A program made the translations under genes and the position numbers. The notes beneath the pieces were generated by a model, which saw nothing but the letters and a program-made list of their open reading frames with translations, had not been told where the DNA came from and did not search any database. 64,000 nucleotides of DNA from Ehretia macrophylla (taxonomy: Eukaryota > Streptophyta > Magnoliopsida > Boraginales > Ehretiaceae). Shown here one piece after another: positions 34,912 to 47,169 of the stretch. Position 1 is the stretch's first letter, and each line of letters starts with the position of its first letter. The stretch covers positions 32,555,732 through 32,619,731 of the forward strand of contig CM075775.1 in the NCBI GenBank assembly GCA_037974665.1. The letters run 5' to 3'.

Positions 34912-35361
34912 TGTAAGCTCATATAAAATATATGTATTCTAATATGCATGATTTAACAACACAATAGACATAAATATAATTATAAGCAGTGGAATCACAT
35001 ACCTGTTTGAGTCATGAATAAAGCAAGTCGAAAAGTTGAAAGTTGAAATCGTTATCCGATTTCTGACAAGGTCTTCCTCTCCCTGCTCTATTCAAGAATA
35101 ACTACCGTTTATAGGAACTGTGTTAGGCTCGAGTAGAAGAAGATACCTAGTCATGTATTTATAATTTATTATAGCAGGCCCTCCTATAAAAGACTTTGTC
35201 AGAATATACAGGCCTACATATAATTAACCGTATATGAATTTATGAGGTGGACTTAAAAACAATATAATCAAAACCCAGTCTTTATGAATCAGTTATCCAG
35301 CCTATTTTATAAAATTAAAAATAATTAACGGTAGCCCACATTATGGATAAATATTCAAACA
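34912..35361 (-). repeat. 3' LTR of the copia element
   Basis: A 450-bp LTR whose sequence recurs at 47795-48242 in the same orientation. On the - strand it begins TGTTTGAATATT and ends GAGCTTACA, giving the usual TG...CA. It is preceded on the - strand by the polypurine tract. Confidence 0.93.
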
Positions 35362-35372
35362 GTCTCCCACTT
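35362..35372 (-). promoter_or_regulatory. polypurine tract (plus-strand primer)
   Basis: AAGTGGGAGAC on the - strand directly abuts the 3' LTR. This is the position and composition of copia polypurine tracts. Confidence 0.8.
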
Positions 35373-36779
35373 GGGCAACATTAATTGTTTTATTTATTTC
35401 TAAAAACAAATTGAAAACATTTATTAGGTTGAATAAGTAAACTTAATGTGGCCACAATTTTGAAAACACTGATTCACAGAACAACACCTCGAACACAATC
35501 CTGTCCAACAAGATTGTCAAACATTGACTCATGGCGATCGTAGTGTTCCATATTGATACATGACCTTTCACGGTTACAAATGCCACCACCTCCATTGACA
35601 TGGATTAATATACGATAGTGTAGTAAGAAAGCAGCACTAACATGTGATCAAATGTGCTTTTTTTTTGTCAGTCCTCAACATGATTTTTCCAAAATTGGCG
35701 GTCGATATGCCAAGGAAATTAATCATTCATATTCTCCCAAAAATGGCAGTCAATAGGCCAGAGGAAAGAATGCATATCTCCGATCAAAATGGCGTCCTTA
35801 TAAAGATATTTAAACACAATAGATGGTCTTATCAATATGGACACCAAACCAATACCTTCAATATACATGTGAGTGTTCACAGAATAATCAAGTATGTTAT
35901 AAAACATAAATAATATGCTATTCCACAAATGCACAAAAGTGCGAAATAAAAACACACAATAATAGAAATATTCGAAAATGCATGAAAATGCAAAACTCCC
36001 ACTAGTCAATAGCATCAAAAGACAGTAGAACACTCATATACAAAACCAATACCAAGCCTAGTACGCATTTGAACATCCATCAAGCTCTCAATAGTACTAG
36101 CATATGAGACATGTCTCATGGATCTCTTTGTGTCATGGACTCCACCATACCCATATCCCAACATGATATTTAAACATTATGAACTTAAACCTCTTATTAG
36201 AAGATCAACAAGCAATTTGTTTTATATTCTTAATAACAATATCTCCATTTTCCTTGTAAAATCCATGACAATTTATTCATAAGGGAAAATAGATTACAAT
36301 ATGGATAACTATAATAGCTCACAAAATAAGCTGTATTAGAGACCCAAGTGTATCATCATAATCTCTCCTTTGGCAGAGGGTATCACATAATATAATTATC
36401 CCAATCAGAAATATGAATAAGAGAAATACACAATATTCAAGAATTTAATCACCTTTAGACAGATAAATCCATCTAGGCCACGCATTATCTTAAACCAATA
36501 GATCTATATATCTTCACTACCACAATTCGTCCACCCCAAAACAACACAGACAATAACCCCCTTTGGGTAGATTATTGCAGGTATTAATCTGGAGATGACA
36601 GTGACTGTATATCGAGTCTTATTTCCTTCCAAAAACTATGGGAGGCCCATTTAAAGCATAAAACTCACATGCTGAATTATAACGTCAATAGCATTTATAC
36701 TGAGATACCCTAATTATGCTTTCAAATAATATTCTCATTATATCCTTTGGATGGAAATCCCATAAAAAAATATTTTACA
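35373..36779. other. copia internal region after RT, decayed
   Basis: Lies where the RNase H domain of the polyprotein would be expected. The sequence is too decayed to trace a continuous frame by eye. No other feature seen. Confidence 0.4.
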
Positions 36780-37328
36780 AAGAAGTATCATAAGGCCTAC
36801 AGTTCTCCATATTAAATTATTTAAGAACTCGATCAATATAAACCTTTGCGATATACCCAAAAGATCACAAGACCTATCTTAGTATATCTCGATACTAAGA
36901 GCGAAAGGGGTCTATCCAATATCCTAAATCTTAGAAAAATGCTAAGTTCATGAAGCATGCCCAAATTATTTGTAGCTTAGCAAAATATCCTCAACATACA
37001 ATATCAAGAAAATAAACTTATTACCACTGATCTTGAGGCATATGCAATTATGAACTACAACATCTTCATCCATACCAGGACAACCCCAAATTCATGAATA
37101 ATTTAAGTTAGGTATTCTCCCTAATCAAGGTTCAATAGGAGTTTTAAGGACATACTTGCTAGTGACACAGTTAAAAGTATAAGAACTTGTATATAGTGGA
37201 CTAGTAACACTCATCATGTTCCTTATCATATCCTTAAAGGTGCGATTTCGCCTCTCAACTACACCTGTATGTACAAGGCTATAAGACATGGTATATTGGA
37301 CAACAATCCCATAATCCTGTAAGTACAT
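36780..37328 (-). pseudogene. copia polyprotein: integrase fragment fused to RT fragment
   Basis: At 37125-37328 (- strand) the integrase core reads GIVVQYTMSYSLVHTGVVER, then RRNRTFKDMIRNMMS, aligning with the familiar copia GxxxQ..NGVAERRNRTL block. At about 36780-37110 the reverse transcriptase reads NCICLKISGNKFIFLILY, then VEDILL (a variant of the catalytic YVDD box), then IEIY.DRS and a degenerate LGISQ block. Only a few tens of bases separate these parts. In intact elements the end of integrase and the first half of RT lie between them, so a deletion of more than 1 kb is inferred. Several stops are present. Confidence 0.8.
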
Positions 37329-38109
37329 GGCAAACGGTCCTATATACTGCCCAATGACCTAATATCTACCAAAGTACTTAACTTTCAGTTAGATCTAACA
37401 ATTTTGATGACTTTCCCAAGTTACATTTTACCTTAGTCTTAAAGAATTTAAACAACTTCATATTTCTCTTTAATTAAATAAAGATATCCAAAAAAGAGAA
37501 GTCATTAATAAATGTAACAAAACTTGTTACCACATAATGTAACAGAATAAGGTCCACTGATATATATATTACTTCTAAAAGGTCAGAGCTATGGATAGCC
37601 TATTCTCATTTACTATTATTGAGTTTACCCCTATTGCACCCCACACAAGTATCAAAATCATCAAAACTTAGATAAGACAAAATACCAATTTTAGTGAGTC
37701 TTTCAACCTTTCTTCTAGAAATATGACATAATCATTTATGTCGCAGTAAAGAAGAAGTTTCCTCAACTAAGCTCGTTTCAAAAGCAAATTTTCTGAAAAA
37801 TAGTCATACGAATTTTCTGAGAAAATAAAGGTGGCTAATAAAAATTATTGGATAAAATACTTTCACCAATAATTTTAGAATTAAAACACAAATTTTACTT
37901 TGTCATTGTGAAAGTTAAAACATAACAAATTTAAGACTTGTTCAAAATAGAAACACAAATAAAATTTCATCTAAAAGACTGAACATAAAGAAGTATTATT
38001 TCAAAACAAGAATATTTTTCAAAACTAGTCTTTAAACATAGACTATTAGACCATATGAATTCAACTTCAATGGCAAAATTATTCCCAACTTTAATTCTGG
38101 ACTCTAACT

Positions 38110-38175
38110 ATGATTTGTACTTAGCACAATTCGCTCTTTTATGACCTTTTTTCTTACATAAGTATCACTTCCTCT
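38110..38175 (-). pseudogene. copia gag zinc knuckle
   Basis: The - strand reads KRK(stop)YLCKKKGHKRANC, a CX2CX4HX4C nucleocapsid knuckle in which the first Cys codon is now TGA. It lies upstream of integrase in element orientation, as expected for gag. Confidence 0.7.
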
Positions 38176-40106
38176 TAAACGGCGCAGATTTGGGACCTTC
38201 TACATTGTGACTCTTCATCTAATTCTAACCCTTACTAGCCTTTCTAAAACCCTGAATTCTCTTAGGAGCATGACCCTTAAATTATGAGGTAATAGGATAG
38301 TCTTTAGGGTTGAAAACAACCAATACAATCTCAGGATTTCACTCTTAACTTTGCTTTCCTCAGCAACACACTGATTAATCAAGTGTAATAGTCCACGTGT
38401 CTTTGGGCGTTTTATGCAAACTTTATGTGAGAAAACTCATAAGACAATGTATTAAGGGTATGAGGGACAACGAAAGGATCTGAACACCACAAGATTTAAG
38501 ATTGGTTTGAACATTACCCATTTCCAGGACACAATCCCTAAGCCACCTTACTTATCATATTTCATAGTTATAAGTTCACACAATAGGTCCCAATGTATAC
38601 AACATTTGTGTTTCCCTCATAACTCTTCTAATTAGTTAAAACAGTAAGTGCATCAGAATCCAGGCTAAGTCAAGGTCAACTATTCCCAGGATCAACTTAA
38701 TGTGTACCTTCAAATTATTAAAATTTTGCCCATTCAAGAACTAAAAGTAGTGCTCACATTGTTCAAAGCAAAAGAAACTATTCAAGAAAAATGCAACGTC
38801 AACAAACAATAGGCATACATGTTCCATAACAAAATAAACACTTCAAACAAAAAAACATAGGCACATCATTACATGCCCCACCTTTGGACATGAAACATAA
38901 CATGTAAATAGGTACCCTTTTAACATAAAGTGTCAATAAGATCGTTCTACTGAAAGAAAAGGTCAATCACCTTGGGAAATTGAATTCCCTAATAATATTA
39001 TAATCTCGACCAATACTTTATGTTTATGCTACATGGCTAAAGTCGTATAATAACCTCATTTGGGTGATCATTGAACACTTTACCATGGTAGTTTCCCAAT
39101 CAATATGAGAAAAGTTATAGATTTAATTAGACTAGTCACTTTGGTGAATTTTGCCCAATCAAACCTATATTGTCAACTCATTGGAAAAACTAGTGCATAA
39201 CATAAATGAAACTGTCATGCATGTAATTGATCACACAATATGAAACACTTCAATATAATGTGTCTCTATGATAAATATGAAATTGCATTCGACAATAAAT
39301 TTGAACATATTAATATTTATAAAATCAGTAGAACACATATGATGCACATAAAATATAGTAGAGAAAGTACATAAAATTCCAAGTCAAAATTAAGGAAAAT
39401 CACAAATTTCCATTAAATTAAGAGGTTCAAAATAAAACTTTAAAATTAACCTCTAATTCATTTGGCCCATAATCCAAAATTATCATACAAAATTATGTAC
39501 AAAATATCACATTTAAATAATGAGAGAAAATAATTAATAACCTTATTTTCAAACAAAGGTGATAAGAGTTCTGTTTGGTATGTGTGGAAGTTCTCATTAA
39601 TAGGATTTTAGAATATATCCTCGGGCCAAACAAGGCTCTTCCTTTTCAACATAAAGATTTGTTTGGTTGAGTGCACAAATTCCAAAGCCTCGAAGAAGTA
39701 AATGAAACTAGCTACCAAACACAGCCCTTCTTTTGTAACAAAAAGTAAAATATATAAACCCCTTAGGGCCTCTGCAAGGCTTTGGTACCCATGACCACTC
39801 GGTTCATAATTCAAGCACTAAACTAGCAACCCAACTCATCATTTGATACTAATTAGGTCTCGCTTAATGAAAATAAAGAATTGTGAGCATAATTATTACA
39901 CATAATTATGCAACCATTTATCCATCAACTCTAGACAATTTATTACAACAAAAAAAGGGACTTACAAAAATAAAAATAAAAAAACTCCCTTTTATTTAAT
40001 GTAATAGTTGATACAAAAACCACACCTACAAACTATTGTGGCTACCATGCGTGACTCTACTGTGTAGCTGCTGGAAAAATAAGAAAAGGAACTAAACAGA
40101 ATTATG

Positions 40107-40735
40107 CAGGTACCAGGACTTGAACCCCGAGCTATACCTAACCAATTATGCTAGGCTAATTCTTGGTGCAAAACTGTACTGCATTCTAATATTAATTCAT
40201 GGTCTTACAAAATTTGTTAATTAGCGCTGAAAAAGAAAACAAGCATGGAGCTGTAAAGTTTCAAACCTACGACATGCAAAGTGCTATGCAAGCAATTAAC
40301 CAACAGACCTAAACTGCTTTGTGATAGCAATTCTCAATTAAGTAACATACGACTGCTATGAACCTCTGTTGAAACAAAAGGTTAAAAACTTAAGAACGTG
40401 CAAGGATTCGAAACCGAAACCAATTCTTTGTTATGCGCAGCCCTAACCGAAAAAGGATAACATGCTTGTTTGAACTCATTTAGAACTGATTAATTAAATA
40501 GATATGAGCCTACATGTTCCATTAATTGCTTTAACAGAAAAACAAAACTTACTTATGTAGTAGACTGGGTTCGAAAACGCGACTTCCTGCTCTCTTCTAC
40601 CAAGCAACATCAATGCTCATAACAGATTGACAAGGCATAAATTAATATTTAAAAACAAAATCAATTTATGTGTCCGCCAAGAATTGAACGCACGTGCTAA
40701 TGGCGTTATAAGTGCACTTAACCACCTTGACAGTC
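40107..40735 (-). repeat. array of five tRNA-like cassettes in the copia leader
   Basis: Five diverged cassettes, near 40107-40160, 40254-40312, 40398-40458, 40556-40635 and 40671-40735, each carry a B-box-like GGTTC(A/G)A...C on the - strand preceded by an A-box-like TAGC..A..TGGTTA. The clearest is the first: TAGCATAATTGG, then GGGTTCAAGTCC. The A to B spacing is shorter than in a tRNA, and no cloverleaf forms, so these are not functional tRNA genes. They lie in the untranslated leader between the primer site and gag. Confidence 0.55.
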
Positions 40736-41177
40736 GCAACTTTTGAAACAAAAGAGAAAGATATTAAACATAAACCCTAAGCAACAGAAGTCGTCTTCAA
40801 CCTATAGATCGGGCCACTGTGGCCCGGTAAAACCCGAAATCAAACCCGTAACGAAAAATCCTCTAAACAGTTCTATTTTCAGCAAATAAATACTCTAATC
40901 CTAGGTTTTGATACCAAAGAATTCAAATTTGGCATCTATTTCCCCAAATAATCAATTTTTTTTTTCTGGATTATCTAAGTGGGTTTCGGATTCAAACCTA
41001 AAAATTAGGGTTTTTAATATTTTCAATTTTATAAATACTTTCCAACAACAACCAATAAGTGGAAAACACGTATGATGACAAATAAATTCAATTAAGTGTG
41101 TATACATAATCTATTATGCAATATACACATGAAAAATTCAAAAATCAACAAAATATTTCGAATTCATATAATAACAC

Positions 41178-41620
41178 CACTACAAGAAATAAGCTGGTTT
41201 GTGACGACTTTTTGTGACGAAAATAAAATCGTCGCAAAATTGGAACGAAAATGCTACAAAAAATTTTTTGTCTCAAATTATGTGAAATTTGTGACGAATC
41301 GGTGACAGACACTTCCGATTGACGCAAATTCGTCACAAGTTGCAACAATTTTGCCACGGAAAGCACAAATTGTTACATATTCATAATAAATTACATCCGT
41401 GCATCACAGTTTCGTGGCAGAAGGCTACAATTTAGTGACGACATTAGCTAAATAGTTTTTTGTCACAAATTTGACGCAACTATTACGACAAAATTGTAAC
41501 GATATGATAATTTCGATTACGTAGTGGCAGTAAAAGTCAAGTCGTCACAAGTTTGACGCAATTTTTGTGACGAAATTATGACGATGCATGAATATATGAC
41601 GTTTTTGTGACGATTGGCAA
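41178..41620. repeat. CACTA left terminal and subterminal repeats
   Basis: After the terminal repeat, the motif (A/T)TTTGTGACGA and its inverse TCGTCAC(A/G)AA recur many times in both orientations. CACTA transposase-binding proteins recognise such subterminal arrays. Confidence 0.8.
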
Positions 41621-43250
41621 AGTTAATTGAAAAAAATTAAACCAGTTAAAAAGTGGCCAATTAACCTAGCCCCTTTTTCACATATACCCTATTTTCATCC
41701 CACACACACACACCCCACCACCACAGCCACCTAGCACTATTACTACCGTGCGCTTCCTAGCACCATCACCACCGCGAGCCACCTAGTACCACCACCACCG
41801 TCACCATCCCGCGCCGTTAATGTAAGTTTTCTTCCCATTCTCTTTTATAACTTTTGCTTGTTTGGTCCGATTTGGTTTTTGTTAGATTTATACTCTTTTT
41901 TCTTCTGTTTGTTTATCTATATATGCATTGAAGAAGTCTCAATGGAGACTTTTAGAAAGTATTTTTGTGCTTTGCCATTATTGCTCTTGAGCTCTTTCAT
42001 ATTCAACAATGGCGTCTGACGTATCCCACACCATGTGTACCTTAAGAAATATTCAGCACATTTTTATAAAGCAAATCTCGATCATAAAAAATAATGTTGC
42101 TCTTTCACCAAAATGTAAGGGTTGATTTTAGTGGTGAGGGTTTCAGTTGTATTTGAGTTGAATTGAAGCACTGAAAATAAAAATTGCAAAGAAATTAATG
42201 ATGCAAATGAAAATAAAAATTGCAGATAAATTAACGATGCAAAAATAAGAAAGGAGAATTTTTAGCTTTTTTTTCATATGGCTATTGATTACATATATAG
42301 GATAAATTCTATAGCTCAATATCTCACAGCTCACATCACTCATGCTTTCTCCACTCACGATTCTAACCAACTACTGCTAAATGCTTTTGCTATGCCACAT
42401 AATCCATCACAATGAAAGGAAGAATGATGTTTTTGACCAAGGCTAAAAGGAGGTTGTTTACTGGAATGAAGTTTTTGACCAAAAGCAAAGTGATGGAATA
42501 GATTAAAGTTGATATGATACAAACATAATAGGAATAAAGTAAAGTGAAAATGTAGGAAAGAAAAGAAAAAGTAAAGGCAAAGGTGAAGATAGCTTTTTAT
42601 TCTATTTTATGTCTTTTTCTTTCTGTTTTCTATTCTTCTTCTTTTTTGGGTCAAAATTATTATTCTTCTTCACCGACTCACTTCCCTTGGGCACACATTC
42701 ACCCACAATAACCCAACTTCACAAGATGACACACACCACATGTCACAAACCTGCAGAACAAATAATCTTGCACATATACCTTACACTGCCATACCATAGA
42801 GTACAAAACATACACGCACTATAACCTGTACACATTCAGCATATCTCTGATGCTTTTATTGTTACATATGGTGGTGTGAAAGATATTTCAGATCCCTTAA
42901 TTTACATGCATAAAATCAGCTCTTACTATAATATACAACAAAAGTCAATGGCTAGTTGTAGGCAAATGCATATCTCGTGATCATTAACTATCTATTAGAT
43001 TGAAGCACATCTCTTGATTTGTTCTCAATTTGTTTGTGATCTTGTCCTGATTCATTGTCAATTTGGAGTTGATTTTGTGACATAGATGCAGATTTATCAA
43101 AAATTGGAAAAAAAGTAAGCTTTAGAAGTGCGAGTATTTGATGAATTTTCAGCAACAACAATAGTATGTGGATTACACCATTTGTGGCGTCATAACAAAA
43201 AAAAAATCTTTAACTTTTGCTATATTTGGGGTATGAAGACTATGATATTA
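41621..43250 (+). other. CACTA interior, possible captured 5' region
   Basis: A CACCACC-rich stretch (41700-41815) ending ...GCCGTTAATGTAAGTTTTC looks like a gene leader followed by a splice donor, and may have been captured with the CSN8 fragment. No protein family could be recognised. A small tandem repeat (GAAAATAAAAATTGCA.A.AAATTAA.GATGCAAA) lies near 42173-42245. Confidence 0.35.
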
Positions 43251-43254
43251 TATT

Positions 43255-43412
43255 TGGTCTTATGTAATACAGTAACAGTGCGAGCTTTTTGTGGAAGTCT
43301 ATACCGGTGGCGATCAAGGAGAGTCGGCCAAAGTTGGTGGCTATTTGAAAAATTGGTCAGAAGCTATGGACGAGGGACTATGCAAGTGTCCATGAGGTGC
43401 TTTAAATTGGTT
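43255..43412 (+). pseudogene. CSN8: captured exon of COP9 signalosome subunit 8
   Basis: One frame reads NSASFLWKSIPVAIKE, SRPKLVAI(stop)KIGQKLW, TRDYASVHEVL. This follows plant CSN8 (…SARFLWKSIP.AIKE..P..VA.W.IGQKLWT.DYA.V.EA…) almost residue by residue. CSN8 is a small subunit of the COP9 signalosome, which removes NEDD8 from cullin ubiquitin ligases. The Trp of this motif is TGA here, and just upstream the frame shifts (TATGTAATACAGTAACAGTG against an expected YV.DINS). The frame stops again after HEVL. It is a non-functional fragment carried by the CACTA element. The functional host gene must be elsewhere. Confidence 0.82.
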
Positions 43413-43804
43413 AGGTTGGGTTGCCATATCCTGACATATGTTTCAAATTCCATGCCATCATTACTGTTGTTGGAACGAGGATTGAGAGGAATCTTATGTT
43501 CTTTGACCGCTAGACTGATAAGAATAGAAAACTCATCCATGGAAAATAGGATAGGTATATAGTTGTATAGACAAGATTACCCCTTAGTGTTTATAGGCAC
43601 TTTTTTTTTTTTTTGGGCTATGAGGTCAAAATTTTTAATTCCAACTTAGAATTTCTGATCATAACATATCATTATTTTTATTATTTACTTTACCTCTTGA
43701 GTTATATATATTTAAATATGTAAGTATGTATTCCTATATAGTGAGAAAAAAATATTATGCTTTGTTCTTCAACTTTCTTTTATGTACTTTTTCATCTATC
43801 ATAC

Positions 43805-43829
43805 CTTTTTTTTTTTTTTTTTTGCTAAG
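43805..43829 (-). mobile_element. tail-only LINE-like insertion
   Basis: A 25-bp insert made of a T-run plus GCTAAG (CTTAGC followed by an A-run on the - strand) lies between two perfect copies of TTTCATCTATCATAC (43790-43804 and 43830-43844). CTTAGC+A-run matches the end of the LINE at 3682-4636 (CTTAGCC+A-run). Confidence 0.75.
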
Positions 43830-44639
43830 TTTCATCTATCATACTTGTTCAGCTATATGGTACAATAAATTTGTGTACTTATAGTAAATGATTAGATGAG
43901 ATATGTCACTTAATAATCATGAACTTATGCTACTAGATTAGTATTATATTGCTCCTTCTTTCCTTCTTATATGTTGCTGACATTTTTATCTTTCACTTCT
44001 GATTTCTTTATTCCTTATGCATGATAAAAAGTACCAACTTTTGTGGTTATGTCTTAATTTTCACATTCATACTAAAGCCTTTTGTTCATACCTCTAACGC
44101 TGGATCCTTATTCTTCTAAGGGTGATAAAGATACTTCTTCCGATGAAGTGGCTGTTACTAATTGGACTAGAGATCTTGATTGAGATTATATATAAGTACA
44201 GTACATAAGAAAAAATCTAGTTGTTGACGTTGTTGTCAACTGCTTGAATAATATGTAGTTTGTCTGTGAAATCTTATGGTTCTCTTATTGCTTTACATGT
44301 AAAAAACATAAATATTAGTTGTACCATGTACTTTTGGTGGAAGATTTTCTGTTAATTGTGGTTTTTCTTGGTCTTAAGGTTCTGTTAAGGCCTTGTAGGC
44401 CTAGCCTAAGATTTTGCTGTGGTCAAACTATTGCAGGAGCAATAAATAATTTCAGTCACTTATTCACAGGTTAATCCTTTAACTAATTTGGAGAAGTATG
44501 TTATATATTATACGTACATTGGCATCTTGTGGATTATATGCATTTGGATGCCCTTTTATATATGTAACTATATATTACTATATGATATATGTTTTACCAT
44601 TGCTTCTTCTTCCTAATAACGATTTGATATTATATTATG

Positions 44640-44715
44640 CAGGGAAGTACAACCCTTGACCAAAGAGTGCAACGCTGCAAAGCTATTTGCAAAGCATATG
44701 AAGATTGAGGAGTAG
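44640..44715 (+). pseudogene. unidentified captured exon candidate
   Basis: After an acceptor-like ATTATGCAG, a frame reads EVQPLTKECNAAKLF, then AKHMKIEE and a TAG stop. The composition looks more coding than its surroundings. No family was recognised, and it may be a third captured fragment or chance. Confidence 0.25.
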
Positions 44716-45349
44716 GTAGATAATTTATGATTGTTTCGACCTTCAACTGTGCTAAACTTAAAAGGTATATACATGATAGTTTAAACATTAACTTTTCAAA
44801 CCTTTGTTTATCCCTTTCTGATTAGTAATCCTTACAGCTATAATGCTAATATTGTCTTTCTCTACCAATTTAAATCAACTCATTTATCAAAGTTATTCAG
44901 CAAAGGTTAGCAACTATCAATTTAGTACATGCACTTCAATTCTAATCTGATTAATATTTAATAGTTTATGAATACGACAAGTACATTTCCTTGTTATTGA
45001 ATAGTTTCATGAATGGCTTAGAATAGTTGTTATTATAGGTTCATTAAACATTTCTTCAGTTGTTCTTTAGGAATAGATCTCAAGGGATATTTAAGACCAT
45101 GATTTTCGTTAGCTCTCTTGATAGGTCATTTTTTCAAGGTTTGAGACGTGCATAATGGATCACTAAATTTCATTGCATTAAATTGTTATAACTGTGCCTT
45201 AAGACTTACTTTTTGGTCATTGCCTAAAGACTAGATAGCGATAAATTCTGCCTTTCTCATAACATTGTGAAGATAATGCTTATACTTGTTTCATAAATTT
45301 CCTTAATGCTTGTCTCTTTATCTGAAAGATAGTCCATCTACTAGTACTA

Positions 45350-45490
45350 ATTGCAACTATTGCGTGGTTTGAAGCTGAATCTGTTTGTGGCAGGTTGTAA
45401 TACCTATAATTCTTGTTTTGCCTTACCTATTTCGATTATTTCAATGTCTTAGACAGTACAAGGATACTGGAGAAAAGACTTCCCTATTGA
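45350..45490 (+). pseudogene. captured exon of an EXS-domain (ERD1/XPR1/SYG1) protein, part 1
   Basis: The text reads ATIAWFEAESVCG and then, after a one-base frame change, IPIILVLPYLFRLFQC, LRQYKDTGEKTSLL. This is the characteristic block of the plant EXS family (SPX/EXS domain-containing protein 1-like, Golgi or endomembrane proteins). The frameshift and the loss of the following ALKYS block make it non-functional. It is in the same orientation as the CSN8 fragment, about 2 kb away. Confidence 0.85.
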
Positions 45491-45664
45491 GTGGTAACTC
45501 GTGCGCTCATTTGAACCTTGCAAAGGGCCAAGCTTTCCATTTTCTATTTATCCACCTTCATGAGTTTTGAATTCAAAAGATACTTCCTAAGTACCATGCT
45601 CGTAACTTGACTACAATTTCATCTCTGAAGTATTCAACTATAGTACTAGTTATATTTCTTTCAG

Positions 45665-45741
45665 CATGTCTTCCCTGATAAATGGATTAACTTTTACCGG
45701 CCATTGTGGCTTCTTTCAAGTGTAGTGAACTCCATGTACTT
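45665..45741 (+). pseudogene. captured exon of the same EXS-domain gene, part 2
   Basis: After an intact acceptor (TATTTCTTTCAG), the frame reads HVFPDKW, then INFYRPLWLLSSVVNSMY. In the EXS family this follows the block found at 45350-45490. Retention of the acceptor and intervening non-coding sequence shows that genomic DNA, not cDNA, was captured. Confidence 0.85.
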
Positions 45742-47169
45742 ATTCACTAGGATTTCTATATTCTAAACTTTGCCTATTAGTATAAAGAGCATGTCTCTTT
45801 CTTTGGTCGAGATGCAAAAGTTTAGATGTGTGAAGTCCTTGTTACGTTAATTCAAAAAAAATCAAACTAAGCCATATTTTAACATGGCAGTTTCTTTGGT
45901 CAAGATAGATAATTTTGGATGTGTGAAGTATTTGTTATATTAGTTTAGACCAAATCTAACTAAGTTTCATTTTAGTATGACGTCTAGGTGAGTAGTGTGC
46001 TTTGAGAAACATATCTAGTGCTAGCTTTATTTATGGTTGAAAATGGACATGGAATTAATAAATAATTGCTTCTTGGTTTTTGTTTCTATTAACACAACTT
46101 GCATGCACCAATAGGAGGATTCAACTTTTGGCATATTGATAAGAAAGCAAGATGATGAAAAAGTTCTCACATTTTATACATTTTCTTGAAATTCACATGA
46201 TCTCTAGATAAATGTGATGCATTTTTCAATTTTGATTTCATAATGATTCCTATATAAAGCCAGAGGGATCAACACCCTTAAGAATATTATCGGAGTTAAA
46301 CAAAAATAGATGGAAAAGCTTCTAATAGCGTTAGTTTAGTGATAGAGTACTTAATATAAGGTATGTTTCAAATAGTTGCTTATATATTGAGTTCAAATCA
46401 GCCAAAAATAGTACGAATTGTGTCTAATTAACTTAGATTATATCTTTTCTAAGTAGATACATTTGTCGATTTTTCTTTCTATTAACACTAGCTATTTGCA
46501 CCAACACATGGACTCAACTCTTCACATATTGATAATTAAGAAAGCCAGATGATGGAAAGGTGTACACGTTTTATACATTTTCATTGGATTCAAATAATGT
46601 TTAGATAAATGCAAGACATTGTTTAACTTTTGATTATAATGCATACTAAACATTATAATTTGTTTTCGCTTTCATTCTCATTTTTAACTGAAGAGTTTTT
46701 TTGTTTGAGTATTAGACTTTAGGTTTGGTTATTTTCCTGTTTGCAGATATAAGACATGGATTGTTTGAAGATGATGAGAATGGTAGGCTTTGGATTGTCT
46801 TCCATGCATGGATGGCGTGCCACAATGGAGAATGTTGAAAACTTTTTTTGCATACAAATTCTCTTTTGGAGCTTATTATAGCAGGACAAACAAGTTAGAT
46901 GATGTTATGATAGATGTACATTTGGTATTTGTTTTAGAATATATGTTAGAAGAGGTAACTTTGTTGAATGGTGGCTATTATGTATACTTAACTACTTTGG
47001 TATGAAATTGTGTTCATTTGAATGGATATGTATGTTGTGTAATTACTTGAGATTTAATTATGGGTTTATCTTTAGAAATTGCATGAGATTCAATTATGAA
47101 TGTTATTTTGTAATTTAGCAGGACAAACAAAATGACATTACAAGTAACATTAGCATAGTGGAGTTGAAA
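45742..47169. other. CACTA interior, unidentified
   Basis: No transposase motif recognised. A 71-codon frame at 46790-47005 has no family resemblance. Two similar AT-rich blocks (CAACACTAT..GATAATTAAGAAAGC..GATGATG.AAA near 46120 and 46510) suggest an internal duplication. Confidence 0.35.

Noticed and set aside
40107..40735. Functional tRNA genes
   Set aside because: The A and B box-like motifs are too close together, and acceptor and anticodon stems do not form.
43128..43562. 144-codon frame inside the CACTA element
   Set aside because: It is a different frame from the one that matches CSN8, so it is a shadow of the captured fragment.
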